From positions 42,281 through 106,280 of the forward strand of contig DASUJY010000006.1 in the NCBI GenBank assembly GCA_036279015.1: a DNA stretch of 64,000 nucleotides. Direction: 5' to 3'. The position numbers and the translations under genes are program-made. The stretch's first letter is position 1. Each line of letters starts with the position of its first letter. Of this stretch, positions 7,164 to 13,677 are shown one piece after another. A model generated the notes under the pieces. It worked only from the letters and a program-made list of their open reading frames with translations, had not been told where the DNA came from and made no database searches. Source of the stretch: DATEOR01 sp036279015 (GTDB lineage Bacteria > Actinomycetota > Thermoleophilia > Gaiellales > Gaiellaceae).

Positions 7164-8357
7164 GTGGCGGCCGTCCACCACTTCGACGTGCTCGTGATCG
7201 GGAGCGGAGCTTCCGGCCTTGCCTCCGCCGTCGCCGCCGAGCGCGCAGGCGTCCGCGTCGCGCTCGCGACGAAGGGCGCCCTCCAGTCCTCGAACTCCGC
7301 GAAGGCCCAGGGCGGGATCCAGGCGGCCGTCGGCGCCGACGACTCGCCGGACGTCCACGCGCTCGACGTCTGGAAGAGCTCGCACGAGACGGCCGACATG
7401 CGCCTCGTGCAGATTCTCACCGCCGAGGCGCCGGAGACGATTCGCTGGCTCGAGGACGCAGGCGTCGAGTTCACGCGGGAGAACGGGGGCTATCGCGTCG
7501 CGCGCTGCGGCGGAGCGACGCGGAGGCGGCTTCTGCAGGTGGGCGACCGGACCGGGCTTGCGATCACGAAGGCTTTGCGCGAGACGCTGCTCGCCTCGAG
7601 CGCCGAGGTCTTCCCCAAGTCGCCGCTCGAGGAGCTCGTCCCGATCGAGAGCGGATGGCGCGCGGTGTGCGGCGAGCACGTGATCGAGGCCGGCGCCGTC
7701 GTCCTCGCCGCCGGCGGCCGCTGCTACCGGGAGGCCGGGGAGCGCGGCGAGCTGACGACGAACCACCCGGGCGCCACGGGCGAGACGACGAAGATAGCGC
7801 TCGACCTGGGAGCCGAGGCGCGCGACCTCGATGCGCTTCAGTACCACCCGAACGGCGGCGTCTGGCCCGAGAAGATGCAGGGCTATTCGATCCCGGAGAC
7901 GACACGCGCCTACGGCGCCGTCCTCCTGAACGCGGACGGCGAGGAGTTCACCGACTCGCTCGGCCCGCGCGACGAGGTCTCGGAGGCGATCGTCGAGGAG
8001 GTCGCGCGGGGAAAGGGCGTCGAGACGCCGGGCGGGCGGCCCGCCGTCTGGCTCGACACGACCCGGATTCCACGGGCGGACGCGGAAGTCTCGCTCCCGT
8101 ACATGCTGCGCCGCTATCGCTCCGGCGGGATCGATCCCCTCGCCGAGCCGATCCTCACCTACCCGGTGCTGCACTACCAGAACGGGGGCCTCGTCATCGA
8201 TGAGCAGGGGGAGACGACGGTCGAGGGGCTCTTTGCGGCCGGCGAGATCGCAGGCGGCACGCACGGGCGCAACCGCATGATGGGCAACTCGCTCCTCGAG
8301 TGCTGTGTCTTCGGGCGCCGGGCGGGCCGGGCGGCAGCCGAGAAGGTGGCCGCGTGA
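7164..8357 (+). CDS. FAD-dependent fumarate reductase/succinate dehydrogenase-type flavoprotein
   Basis: A 397-residue soluble flavoprotein of the SdhA/FrdA/NadB superfamily. The FAD-binding motif GSGASG is at residues 13-18, and SSNSAKAQGGI near 42-52 matches the family. The substrate-site equivalents are altered: HPN at 228-230 instead of HPT, HYQNGG at 337-342 instead of HYTMGG, and HGRNRMMGNS at 367-376 instead of HGANRLGANS. An Arg in GPRDEV (about 269) may be the catalytic base. There is no signal peptide and no iron-sulfur or membrane subunit nearby, so electrons must come from or go to a soluble partner. It heads the operon and overlaps the fumarase alpha gene (GTGA). NadB is less likely because nadA and nadC are absent. 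The substrate may be fumarate or, from context, a sulfonate analogue. The GTG at 7164 was chosen over an ATG at 7077 that would include the promoter. Confidence 0.85.
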   Translation: MAAVHHFDVLVIGSGASGLASAVAAERAGVRVALATKGALQSSNSAKAQGGIQAAVGADDSPDVHALDVWKSSHETADMRLVQILTAEAPETIRWLEDAGVEFTRENGGYRVARCGGATRRRLLQVGDRTGLAITKALRETLLASSAEVFPKSPLEELVPIESGWRAVCGEHVIEAGAVVLAAGGRCYREAGERGELTTNHPGATGETTKIALDLGAEARDLDALQYHPNGGVWPEKMQGYSIPETTRAYGAVLLNADGEEFTDSLGPRDEVSEAIVEEVARGKGVETPGGRPAVWLDTTRIPRADAEVSLPYMLRRYRSGGIDPLAEPILTYPVLHYQNGGLVIDEQGETTVEGLFAAGEIAGGTHGRNRMMGNSLLECCVFGRRAGRAAAEKVAA

Positions 8358-9250
8358 GCACGGTCGCCACGGATCTGCAGCGGACCGTCGAGGATGCGGC
8401 CGCCCACCTCTACGTGTGGGCGCTCAAGGACATCCCGCAGGACCTGCGCGACGCGCTCGTGGAGGCGCGCGGGCGGGAGACCTCGACGCCTGGCCAGCGG
8501 GTTCTGGACACGATCATCCGCAACGTCTCGATCGCGGACGACCGGGAGACGCTCGTCTGCCAGGACACGGGGATCGCCGTCTACTACTGCCGCGTCGGCG
8601 AGCGCTTTCCGCTCCATCCGGCGCGGATCTACGAGGCGCTTCGCGACGGGACGGAGCGGGCGACGGTCGAGCATCCGCTCCGCTCCAACACCGTCCACAC
8701 GCTCACGCGCGAGAACACCGGCCAGAACGTCGGCTACCGGGTGCCGATCGTGCACTGGGACTTCGTCCCGGACTGGGACGGGCTCGACGTCAAGTGCGTC
8801 CCGAAGGGGTCGGGCTCGGAGAACATGAGCTTCCTGAAGATGTGCGTCCCCGCCGACGGCGTCGCGGGCATCAAGCGCTTCGTCCTCGACTCGATCGTGG
8901 GCGCGGGCGGCAAGCCCTGTCCGCCCGGGATCGTGGGCGTCGGCATCGGCGGCTCGGCCGACTACGCCATGCACCTTGCGAAGGAGGCGATCGCGCGGCC
9001 CGTGGGCACGCGCAATCCGGACCCGGAGGTCGCCCGGCTCGAGGAGGAGCTCTTCGAGCTCCTGAACGAGACCGGCATCGGGCCGATGGGCCTCGGGGGC
9101 GACGTCACCGTGCTCCAGTGCCACGTCGAGCACGCGGACACGCACATGACGCTGAACCCGGTCGCCGTCAACTACCAGTGCTGGGCCGCGCGCCGCGCAA
9201 CAGCGCACGTCGCCGCGGACGGCTCGGTCGACTTCGACCGGGAGGCCTGA
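8354..9250 (+). CDS. Class I fumarate hydratase/tartrate dehydratase, alpha subunit
   Basis: The iron-sulfur subunit of a two-subunit [4Fe-4S] hydro-lyase, which adds or removes water across a dicarboxylate double bond (fumarate/malate or tartrate). In 298 residues the cluster ligands of the family are visible: Cys69 in VCQDTG, a Cys in GGKPCPPGIVGVGIGG near 190, and a Cys in TVLQCHVEHADTHM near 268. The segment KGSGSENMSFLKM near 150-162 is also characteristic. The GTG start overlaps the flavoprotein stop by four bases. The beta-subunit gene follows after 135 bases containing two copies of a palindromic repeat. Its place beside ComA and sulfite-forming genes allows sulfolactate, a malate analogue, as substrate; that is inference. 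Confidence 0.92.
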   Translation: MSTVATDLQRTVEDAAAHLYVWALKDIPQDLRDALVEARGRETSTPGQRVLDTIIRNVSIADDRETLVCQDTGIAVYYCRVGERFPLHPARIYEALRDGTERATVEHPLRSNTVHTLTRENTGQNVGYRVPIVHWDFVPDWDGLDVKCVPKGSGSENMSFLKMCVPADGVAGIKRFVLDSIVGAGGKPCPPGIVGVGIGGSADYAMHLAKEAIARPVGTRNPDPEVARLEEELFELLNETGIGPMGLGGDVTVLQCHVEHADTHMTLNPVAVNYQCWAARRATAHVAADGSVDFDREA

Positions 9251-9271
9251 TGCGTGTCGTTTCCAGACACC

Positions 9272-9363
9272 GGGGTCTGACCCCGTTGTGGATAACCGAA
9301 ACCGCTGGATCGACGGTTTCAAGCGAACGCACTCGTCCTCTCGGGACGACGGGGTCTGACCCT
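9272..9363. repeat. Two copies of an interspersed palindromic repeat
   Basis: GGGGTCTGACCCC at 9272-9284 and GGGGTCTGACCCT at 9351-9363, each flanked by related sequence (CGTTGTGG and GGTGTGGA to the right). They are short palindromes with arms GGGGTC/GACCCC. They sit between the fumarase alpha and beta genes, in an otherwise overlapping operon. Related palindromes occur at 60.3-60.6 kb, so this looks like a dispersed genomic repeat family rather than a local regulatory site. Confidence 0.7.
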
Positions 9364-9385
9364 GGTGTGGAAAGCGCGGTGGTCG

Positions 9386-9970
9386 GTGGCTGAGCGGCGC
9401 GTCACCTTCCCGACCGACGAGGAGACGATCCGGTCGCTGCGCGCAGGCGACTCCGTCCTCGTCGACGGCCACGTCATCGGCATCCGCGACCGGACGCAGA
9501 TCCGGATCTTCGACCAGGGAGTGGAGCCGCCGATGGATCTGCGCGGCGCGTTCCTTCTCCACACGGCCCCGGGCGTCCGCAAGGTCGGCGCGGGGAAGTA
9601 CGAGCCAGTCTCGATCGGGACGACGACCAGTGCCCGCATGGTGCGGTTCACCGAGCCGCTCGGCCGCGACTACGGCGTGCGCGCGATCTGCGGCAAGGGC
9701 GGCCTGCCCGACGAGGCGATCGAGCCGATGCAAAAGCACGGGATGGTCTACTTCGCGATCGTCGGCGGCGCGGCGGCGCTCGAGACGACCCAGATCGAGG
9801 AGATCGAGGAGGTCGCTTGGGAGGAGCTCATGCCCGAGTGCCTGTGGAAGTTCCGCGTCAAGGACTTCGGCCCCCTCACCGTCGGGATCGACGCCCACGG
9901 GACGTCCCTCTTCCACGACGTGCAGGAGGCCGCGAAGAAGCGACTGGAGGATCTCTATGCCAAGCTTTGA
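9386..9970 (+). CDS. Class I fumarate hydratase/tartrate dehydratase, beta subunit
   Basis: The partner of the alpha subunit, forming the swivelling substrate-binding domain. In 194 residues it shows SLRAGDSVLVDGHVIGIRDRTQIRI near 14-38, LLHTAPGVRK near 57, and SIGTTTSARM near 75. KGGLP, KHGMVYFAIVGGAAAL and a C-terminal WKFRVKDFGPLTVGIDAHG also match, all typical of the class I beta or C-terminal domain. The start is uncertain: a GTG at 9365 is also in frame, but those codons lie inside the repeat sequence, so GTG 9386 is preferred. Its end overlaps the comA gene by 14 bases, which ties the fumarase firmly to the ComA operon. Confidence 0.9.
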   Translation: MAERRVTFPTDEETIRSLRAGDSVLVDGHVIGIRDRTQIRIFDQGVEPPMDLRGAFLLHTAPGVRKVGAGKYEPVSIGTTTSARMVRFTEPLGRDYGVRAICGKGGLPDEAIEPMQKHGMVYFAIVGGAAALETTQIEEIEEVAWEELMPECLWKFRVKDFGPLTVGIDAHGTSLFHDVQEAAKKRLEDLYAKL

Positions 9971-10745
9971 CGGCTTTCTCGACCTGCCCGGCCGCTCGCC
10001 GAAGCCGCGCACCAGGGGGCTCACGCACGTGATCGACAAGGGCCTCAACCTGCGCGAGATCGAGGGCCTCTTCGACACCGCCGGCGACTACGTCGACATC
10101 GTCAAGCTCGGCTGGGGCACGTCCTACGTCACGCAGAACCTCGAGAAGAAGATCGCGCTCTACCGCTCCTTCGACACCCCGGTCGTCTGCGGCGGGACGC
10201 TCTTCGAGGCCGCCGTCGCGCGAGGAAAGCTCGACGAGTACCGGACCTGGCTCTCGGACAACCGCTTCTCGCACGTCGAGATCTCGGACGGGACGATCGA
10301 CCTCCCGCGCGAGCGCAAGCTCGAGCTCGTCGCCGAGCTCGCCCGGGACTTCGTGGTCATGTCCGAGGTCGGCTCCAAGGACTCCAACGTCGTCTTCGCG
10401 CCCTACCAGTGGGTGCAGTGGCTGAGGGAAGACCTGGCCGCCGGGGCCTGGAAGGTGATCACGGAGGGCCGCGAGGGCGGAACGGCGGGGATCTTCCGCC
10501 CGACCGGCGACATGCGCACCGGCCTGATCGACGAGATCGTCCACGAGCTCGACGTCGGCGACATCGTCTTCGAGGCGCCGACCACCCAGTCGCAGGCGTG
10601 GTTCATCCAGCGGTACGGCGGCGACGTCAACCTTGGCAACATCCCGCCAGAGGAAGTGATCCCGGTCGAGACGCTCCGGCTCGGGCTCCGCTCCGACACG
10701 CTGAGGGAGGTGCTGCTCGGTGAGCACGCAGCTCTCACGGACTGA
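9957..10745 (+). CDS. comA: Phosphosulfolactate synthase (ComA)
   Basis: Adds sulfite to phosphoenolpyruvate to give (2R)-phospho-3-sulfolactate. This is the first step of coenzyme M synthesis in methanogens, and it is also used for spore sulfolactate in Bacillus and in bacterial coenzyme M pathways. The 262 residues carry the expected features: THVIDKGL near 23-30, DIVKLGWGTSY at 47-57, and VCGGTLFEAA near 77-86. HVEISDGTIDLP near 106-117, EVGSKDS near 139, and a C-terminal NLGNIPPEEVIPVETLRLGLRSDT also match. The length fits the family. The ATG overlaps fumarase beta by 14 bases, and the end overlaps cysH by 26 bases. No ComB phosphatase, ComC dehydrogenase or ComDE decarboxylase is in the window, so the product must be processed differently or elsewhere. 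Confidence 0.93.
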   Translation: MPSFDGFLDLPGRSPKPRTRGLTHVIDKGLNLREIEGLFDTAGDYVDIVKLGWGTSYVTQNLEKKIALYRSFDTPVVCGGTLFEAAVARGKLDEYRTWLSDNRFSHVEISDGTIDLPRERKLELVAELARDFVVMSEVGSKDSNVVFAPYQWVQWLREDLAAGAWKVITEGREGGTAGIFRPTGDMRTGLIDEIVHELDVGDIVFEAPTTQSQAWFIQRYGGDVNLGNIPPEEVIPVETLRLGLRSDTLREVLLGEHAALTD

Positions 10746-11412
10746 CGCCGAGATCGAGGCGCTGCCCGCAGAGGACGTTCTCCTCTGGGCCGCAGAGGAG
10801 TTCGGCGAGCGCCTCTGCCTCAGCTGCTCCTGGCAGAAGCAGTCCTCGGTGCTCGTGCACATGGTCTCCGAGCTCGGCCTCGACGTGGACTTCGTCGAGC
10901 TCGACACGCACCTCTTCTTCAAGGAGACGTACGAGACGCGCGAGCGCCTGGTCGAGCGCTACGGGCTCACCCTCATCCGCCCGGAGATCATCACGGTCGC
11001 CGAGCAGCACAAGCGCGAGGGCGCCAACCTGTGGGAGTCGAACCCCGACCGCTGCTGCCATATCCGCAAGGTCGAGCCTCTCATCGAGGTTCTGCGCCCG
11101 TACGATGCGTGGGTCTCCGGTATCCGGCGCGACCAGTCGCCCTCGCGGGCGGGCGCGCGGAAGGCGGAGCGCTCCGAGCGGTACGGCGTCTGGAAGATCC
11201 AGCCGCTCGCCGACTGGAGCGAAGAGGACGTCTGGACGTACATCATGGTGAACGACATCCCCTACAACCCCCTGCACGACGCGGGCTACCGGTCGATCGG
11301 CTGCATGCCGTGCACCCGGCCGACGAGCCCGGACGAAGAGGAGCGGGCCGGCCGTTGGGCGGGCTCCGACAAGCTTGAATGCGGAATCCATCTCGAGGAA
11401 AGGAAGGCATGA
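10720..11412 (+). CDS. cysH: APS/PAPS reductase, [4Fe-4S] type (CysH)
   Basis: Reduces adenylylsulfate (or PAPS) to sulfite using thioredoxin or glutaredoxin. All four iron-sulfur cysteines of the bacterial APS-reductase type are present: Cys112-Cys113 in DRCCHIRK and Cys195-Cys198 in GCMPCTRP. The catalytic cysteine is Cys221 in KLECGIH. E. coli-type PAPS reductases lack the first four, so APS is the likely substrate even though an APS kinase follows. The nucleotide-binding region CLSCSWQKQSSVLVHM is near 33-48. The gene has a GTG start inside comA (26-base overlap) and an ATGA junction with cysC. Its sulfite product is the ComA co-substrate, and no sulfite reductase gene is in the window. 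Confidence 0.95.
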   Translation: MSTQLSRTDAEIEALPAEDVLLWAAEEFGERLCLSCSWQKQSSVLVHMVSELGLDVDFVELDTHLFFKETYETRERLVERYGLTLIRPEIITVAEQHKREGANLWESNPDRCCHIRKVEPLIEVLRPYDAWVSGIRRDQSPSRAGARKAERSERYGVWKIQPLADWSEEDVWTYIMVNDIPYNPLHDAGYRSIGCMPCTRPTSPDEEERAGRWAGSDKLECGIHLEERKA

Positions 11413-12008
11413 CGGAACACATCTACGGGCACGAGCATCCCGATTCCGGTCGCACGCGCGGCGGCGGATTCTGCCTCTGGTTCACGGGGCTCTCCGGCTC
11501 GGGGAAGACGACGATCGCGCACCTGGTCGGGCCCGAGCTCGACCAGCGGGGCGCCATCGTCGAGTACCTCGACGGCGACACCGTGCGGACGCATCTCTCC
11601 AAGGGCCTCGGCTTCTCGAAGGAGGACCGGGACACCAACATCGAGCGGATCGGCTGGGTCGCGTCCCGCCTCGTGCGCCAGGGCGCCGCGGTGATCTGCG
11701 CCGCCATCTCGCCGTACGAAGAGACGCGGAGGAAGGCACGTGAGCTCGTGGAGCCGTCCGGTCCCTTCATCGAGGTCTACGTGCGCGCCTCGGTCGACGA
11801 GTGCGCGCGCCGCGACGTCAAGGGTCTCTACGAGAAGGCGTTCGCCGGCGAGATCAAGGGCTTCACGGGCGTGGACGACCCGTACGAGGAGCCTGCCTCC
11901 CCCGAGCTCGTGATCGATACCGAGGAGCACTCGCCCGAGGAGAGCGCCCAGCTCGTGCTGGCGAAGCTCGAGGAACTCGGCTTCGTTCAGGCGGGGGTGA
12001 GCGCGTGA
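11409..12008 (+). CDS. cysC: Adenylylsulfate kinase (CysC)
   Basis: Phosphorylates APS to PAPS, the universal sulfate donor. The 199-residue protein has the P-loop GLSGSGKTT at 27-35, the substrate segment DGDTVRTHLSKGLGFSKEDR near 57-76, and the lid region DVKGLYEKAFAGEIKGFTGVDDPYE near 136-160. It starts at the ATG behind an excellent Shine-Dalgarno sequence (AGGAAAGGAAGG) and overlaps the cysH stop (ATGA). It ends with a GTGA overlap into sat. Because the neighbouring reductase is of the APS type, PAPS made here may mainly feed the sulfotransferases encoded at 15.9-38.0 kb. Confidence 0.95.
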   Translation: MTEHIYGHEHPDSGRTRGGGFCLWFTGLSGSGKTTIAHLVGPELDQRGAIVEYLDGDTVRTHLSKGLGFSKEDRDTNIERIGWVASRLVRQGAAVICAAISPYEETRRKARELVEPSGPFIEVYVRASVDECARRDVKGLYEKAFAGEIKGFTGVDDPYEEPASPELVIDTEEHSPEESAQLVLAKLEELGFVQAGVSA

Positions 12009-13144
12009 GCACCGTTACCTCGGAGCAGCTGATCAAGCCGCACGGCGGCGAGCTCGTCGAGCGGACGGGCGAGCGGCCCAGTGACGTCGACTTCCTGGAG
12101 ACGGTCACGCTCTCCCCGCGCGAGCTGGCCGATCTCGACATGCTGGCTTCGGGCGCCCTCTCGCCGCTCGCCGGCTTCATGGGCTCGGCCGACTACGAGC
12201 GCGTCGTCGAGGAGATGCGCCTTGCGAACGGATTGCCGTGGGCGCTCCCCGTCTGCCTCGCCGTCGAGCAGGAGCCGAGCGCCGAGCGGATCGCCCTCGC
12301 CGACCAGAGCGGCCGTCCCCTCGCCGTGCTCGAGGTCGAGGAGGTCTACGCCTACGACAAGGAGCGCGAGGCGGAGCGATGCTTCCGGACGACCGAGGAC
12401 GCCCATCCCGGGGTCGCCCGCCTCTACGGCCAGCCGGACAAGTACGTGGCCGGGCCGGTGACGGTCTTCGAGCGACTCGCGCCTTCGTTTCCCCAGCTGC
12501 ACAAGGACCCGCGCGAGACCAGAGCGCTCTTCGCCGAGCGTGGCTGGAAGCGGGTCGTCGGCTTCCAGACCCGCAACCCGATCCACCGCGCGCACGAGTA
12601 CCTGACGAAGTGCGCGCTCGAGACCGTCGACGGGCTCATGATCCACCCGCTCGTCGGCGAGACGAAATCGGACGACGTGCCGGCCGCGACCCGGGTGAAG
12701 GCCTACGACGTACTGCTCGAGGGCTACTACCCGCGTGACCGCGTCGTCGTGGCGGCGTTCCCGGCCGCGATGCGCTACGCGGGCCCCCGCGAGGCGATCT
12801 GGCACGCGATCTGCCGCAAGAACTACGGCTGCTCCCACTTCATCGTCGGGCGCGACCACGCGGGCGTCGGCGACTACTACGGCACCTACGACGCGCAGCT
12901 CATCTTCGACGAGTTCGAGCCGCACGAGCTCGACATCGAGCCGATGTTCTTCGAGCACTCCTTCTTCTGCAAGGTGTGCGGCCAGATGGCGACCGCGAAG
13001 ACCTGTCCGCACTCGGGCGACGACCACGTCTTCCTCTCGGGGACGAAGGTGCGCGCGCTCCTGTCGGAGGGACAGCTGCCGCCGGCGGAGTTCTCGCGGC
13101 CCGAGGTCGCGGAGATCCTGATCGAGGCCTACCGGAACGCGTAG
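12005..13144 (+). CDS. sat: Sulfate adenylyltransferase (ATP sulfurylase)
   Basis: Activates sulfate with ATP to APS, the entry step for the operon. This is the monomeric Sat/Met3 type (379 residues), not the CysDN type. An N-terminal PUA-like domain (about 1-165) is followed by the catalytic domain with QTRNPIHRAHE at 188-198, GRDHAGVGDYYG near 282-293, and a cysteine-rich segment FCKVCGQM...TCPH near 323-338. A C-terminal helix follows LSGTKVRALLSEGQLPP. The GTG overlaps the cysC stop. It is the last gene of the seven-gene overlapping series; TAGGAT six bases after the stop region probably starts the next transcript. Confidence 0.96.
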   Translation: MSTVTSEQLIKPHGGELVERTGERPSDVDFLETVTLSPRELADLDMLASGALSPLAGFMGSADYERVVEEMRLANGLPWALPVCLAVEQEPSAERIALADQSGRPLAVLEVEEVYAYDKEREAERCFRTTEDAHPGVARLYGQPDKYVAGPVTVFERLAPSFPQLHKDPRETRALFAERGWKRVVGFQTRNPIHRAHEYLTKCALETVDGLMIHPLVGETKSDDVPAATRVKAYDVLLEGYYPRDRVVVAAFPAAMRYAGPREAIWHAICRKNYGCSHFIVGRDHAGVGDYYGTYDAQLIFDEFEPHELDIEPMFFEHSFFCKVCGQMATAKTCPHSGDDHVFLSGTKVRALLSEGQLPPAEFSRPEVAEILIEAYRNA

Positions 13145-13145
13145 C

Positions 13146-13151
13146 TAGGAT
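13146..13151 (+). promoter_or_regulatory. Probable -10 element (TAGGAT)
   Basis: TAGGAT immediately follows the sat stop and lies nine bases before the GTG at 13161. No Shine-Dalgarno sequence is present, which indicates a leaderless start for the small secreted protein. Confidence 0.45.
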
Positions 13152-13160
13152 GGCGCGGCA

Positions 13161-13577
13161 GTGGGTCGCGTCGGCCTCGTTGCTCTGTCGCTTGCGCTCC
13201 TCGTCGGGAGCGCCGCGGCGTTCACGCGGACCGAGAAGCTGAAGCTCGAGCCGTCCGCGGTCGCGAAGCCGAAATTCGAGCGGAAGCTCTATCCGAGTTG
13301 CGGCTGCCGTGACCGCCGGGCTCGGTTGAGCGTGCTCTTCAGGCGCCCCGTGCAGGTCGACCTGTCGATCGTCGATGTCGACGGCGCCCACGTGGCCACG
13401 CTCGCGCGAGGGAAGCACTTTCTGGCGGGGCGCAGGGCCTTCCGCTGGAACGGCAGGAACGATGCGGGAGAGGTGGTCGCCCGAGGGCGCTACCGGCTCC
13501 AGATCCGGCTCGTCGACGATCGGCGGACGATCCTGATTCCCACGACGATCGTCGTTCGGCCGACCGCGAGCCCGTAG
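13161..13577 (+). CDS. Small secreted protein with FlgD-like Ig fold
   Basis: A 138-residue protein with an N-terminal signal sequence (VGLVALSLALLVGSAAAF, about residues 4-21). A beta-rich region follows: LSVLFRRPVQVDLSIVDVDGAHVATL, then FRWNGRNDAGEVVARGRYRLQI. The RWNGRNDAG and G-Y-R pattern is that of FlgD/FlgT-type Ig-like domains, also seen in many exported proteins. SCGCR near residue 48 has two close cysteines. It probably acts outside the cell, perhaps in envelope or surface attachment. It lies between sat and the sulfoquinovose synthase paralogue, so a role connected with sulfonated surface glycans is conceivable but not shown. Confidence 0.75.
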   Translation: MGRVGLVALSLALLVGSAAAFTRTEKLKLEPSAVAKPKFERKLYPSCGCRDRRARLSVLFRRPVQVDLSIVDVDGAHVATLARGKHFLAGRRAFRWNGRNDAGEVVARGRYRLQIRLVDDRRTILIPTTIVVRPTASP

Positions 13578-13613
13578 CCCCGCCGGGCGCGCGAGCCTCG
13601 ACATTTGCGCTGC

Positions 13614-13619
13614 TACGAT
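13614..13619 (+). promoter_or_regulatory. Probable -10 element for the sulfoquinovose synthase paralogue
   Basis: TACGAT at 13614-13619 would start a transcript near 13626. The gene start at 13678 then has a leader of about 50 bases with a real Shine-Dalgarno sequence (GGAGG at 13667-13671), unlike the leaderless neighbours. Confidence 0.35.
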
Positions 13620-13677
13620 GGGCCACCGTGCGCGTGAGCGCAGCCTGTCAGCTGTCAAACGAGCGTCGGAGGTCTGT

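Noticed and set aside
6725..7474. Longer reading of the pilin-like gene starting at 7474
   Set aside because: The extra 132 codons are antisense to the flavoprotein gene and have no sensible composition. The ATG at 7078 precedes a clean membrane helix.
7164..8357. Flavoprotein as L-aspartate oxidase (NadB)
   Set aside because: nadA and nadC are not nearby, the protein is shorter than NadB, and its partners are fumarase and ComA.
9957..13144. A complete coenzyme M pathway
   Set aside because: Only ComA is present. No phosphatase, sulfolactate dehydrogenase, sulfopyruvate decarboxylase or bacterial Xcb-type elimination genes were recognised in the window.
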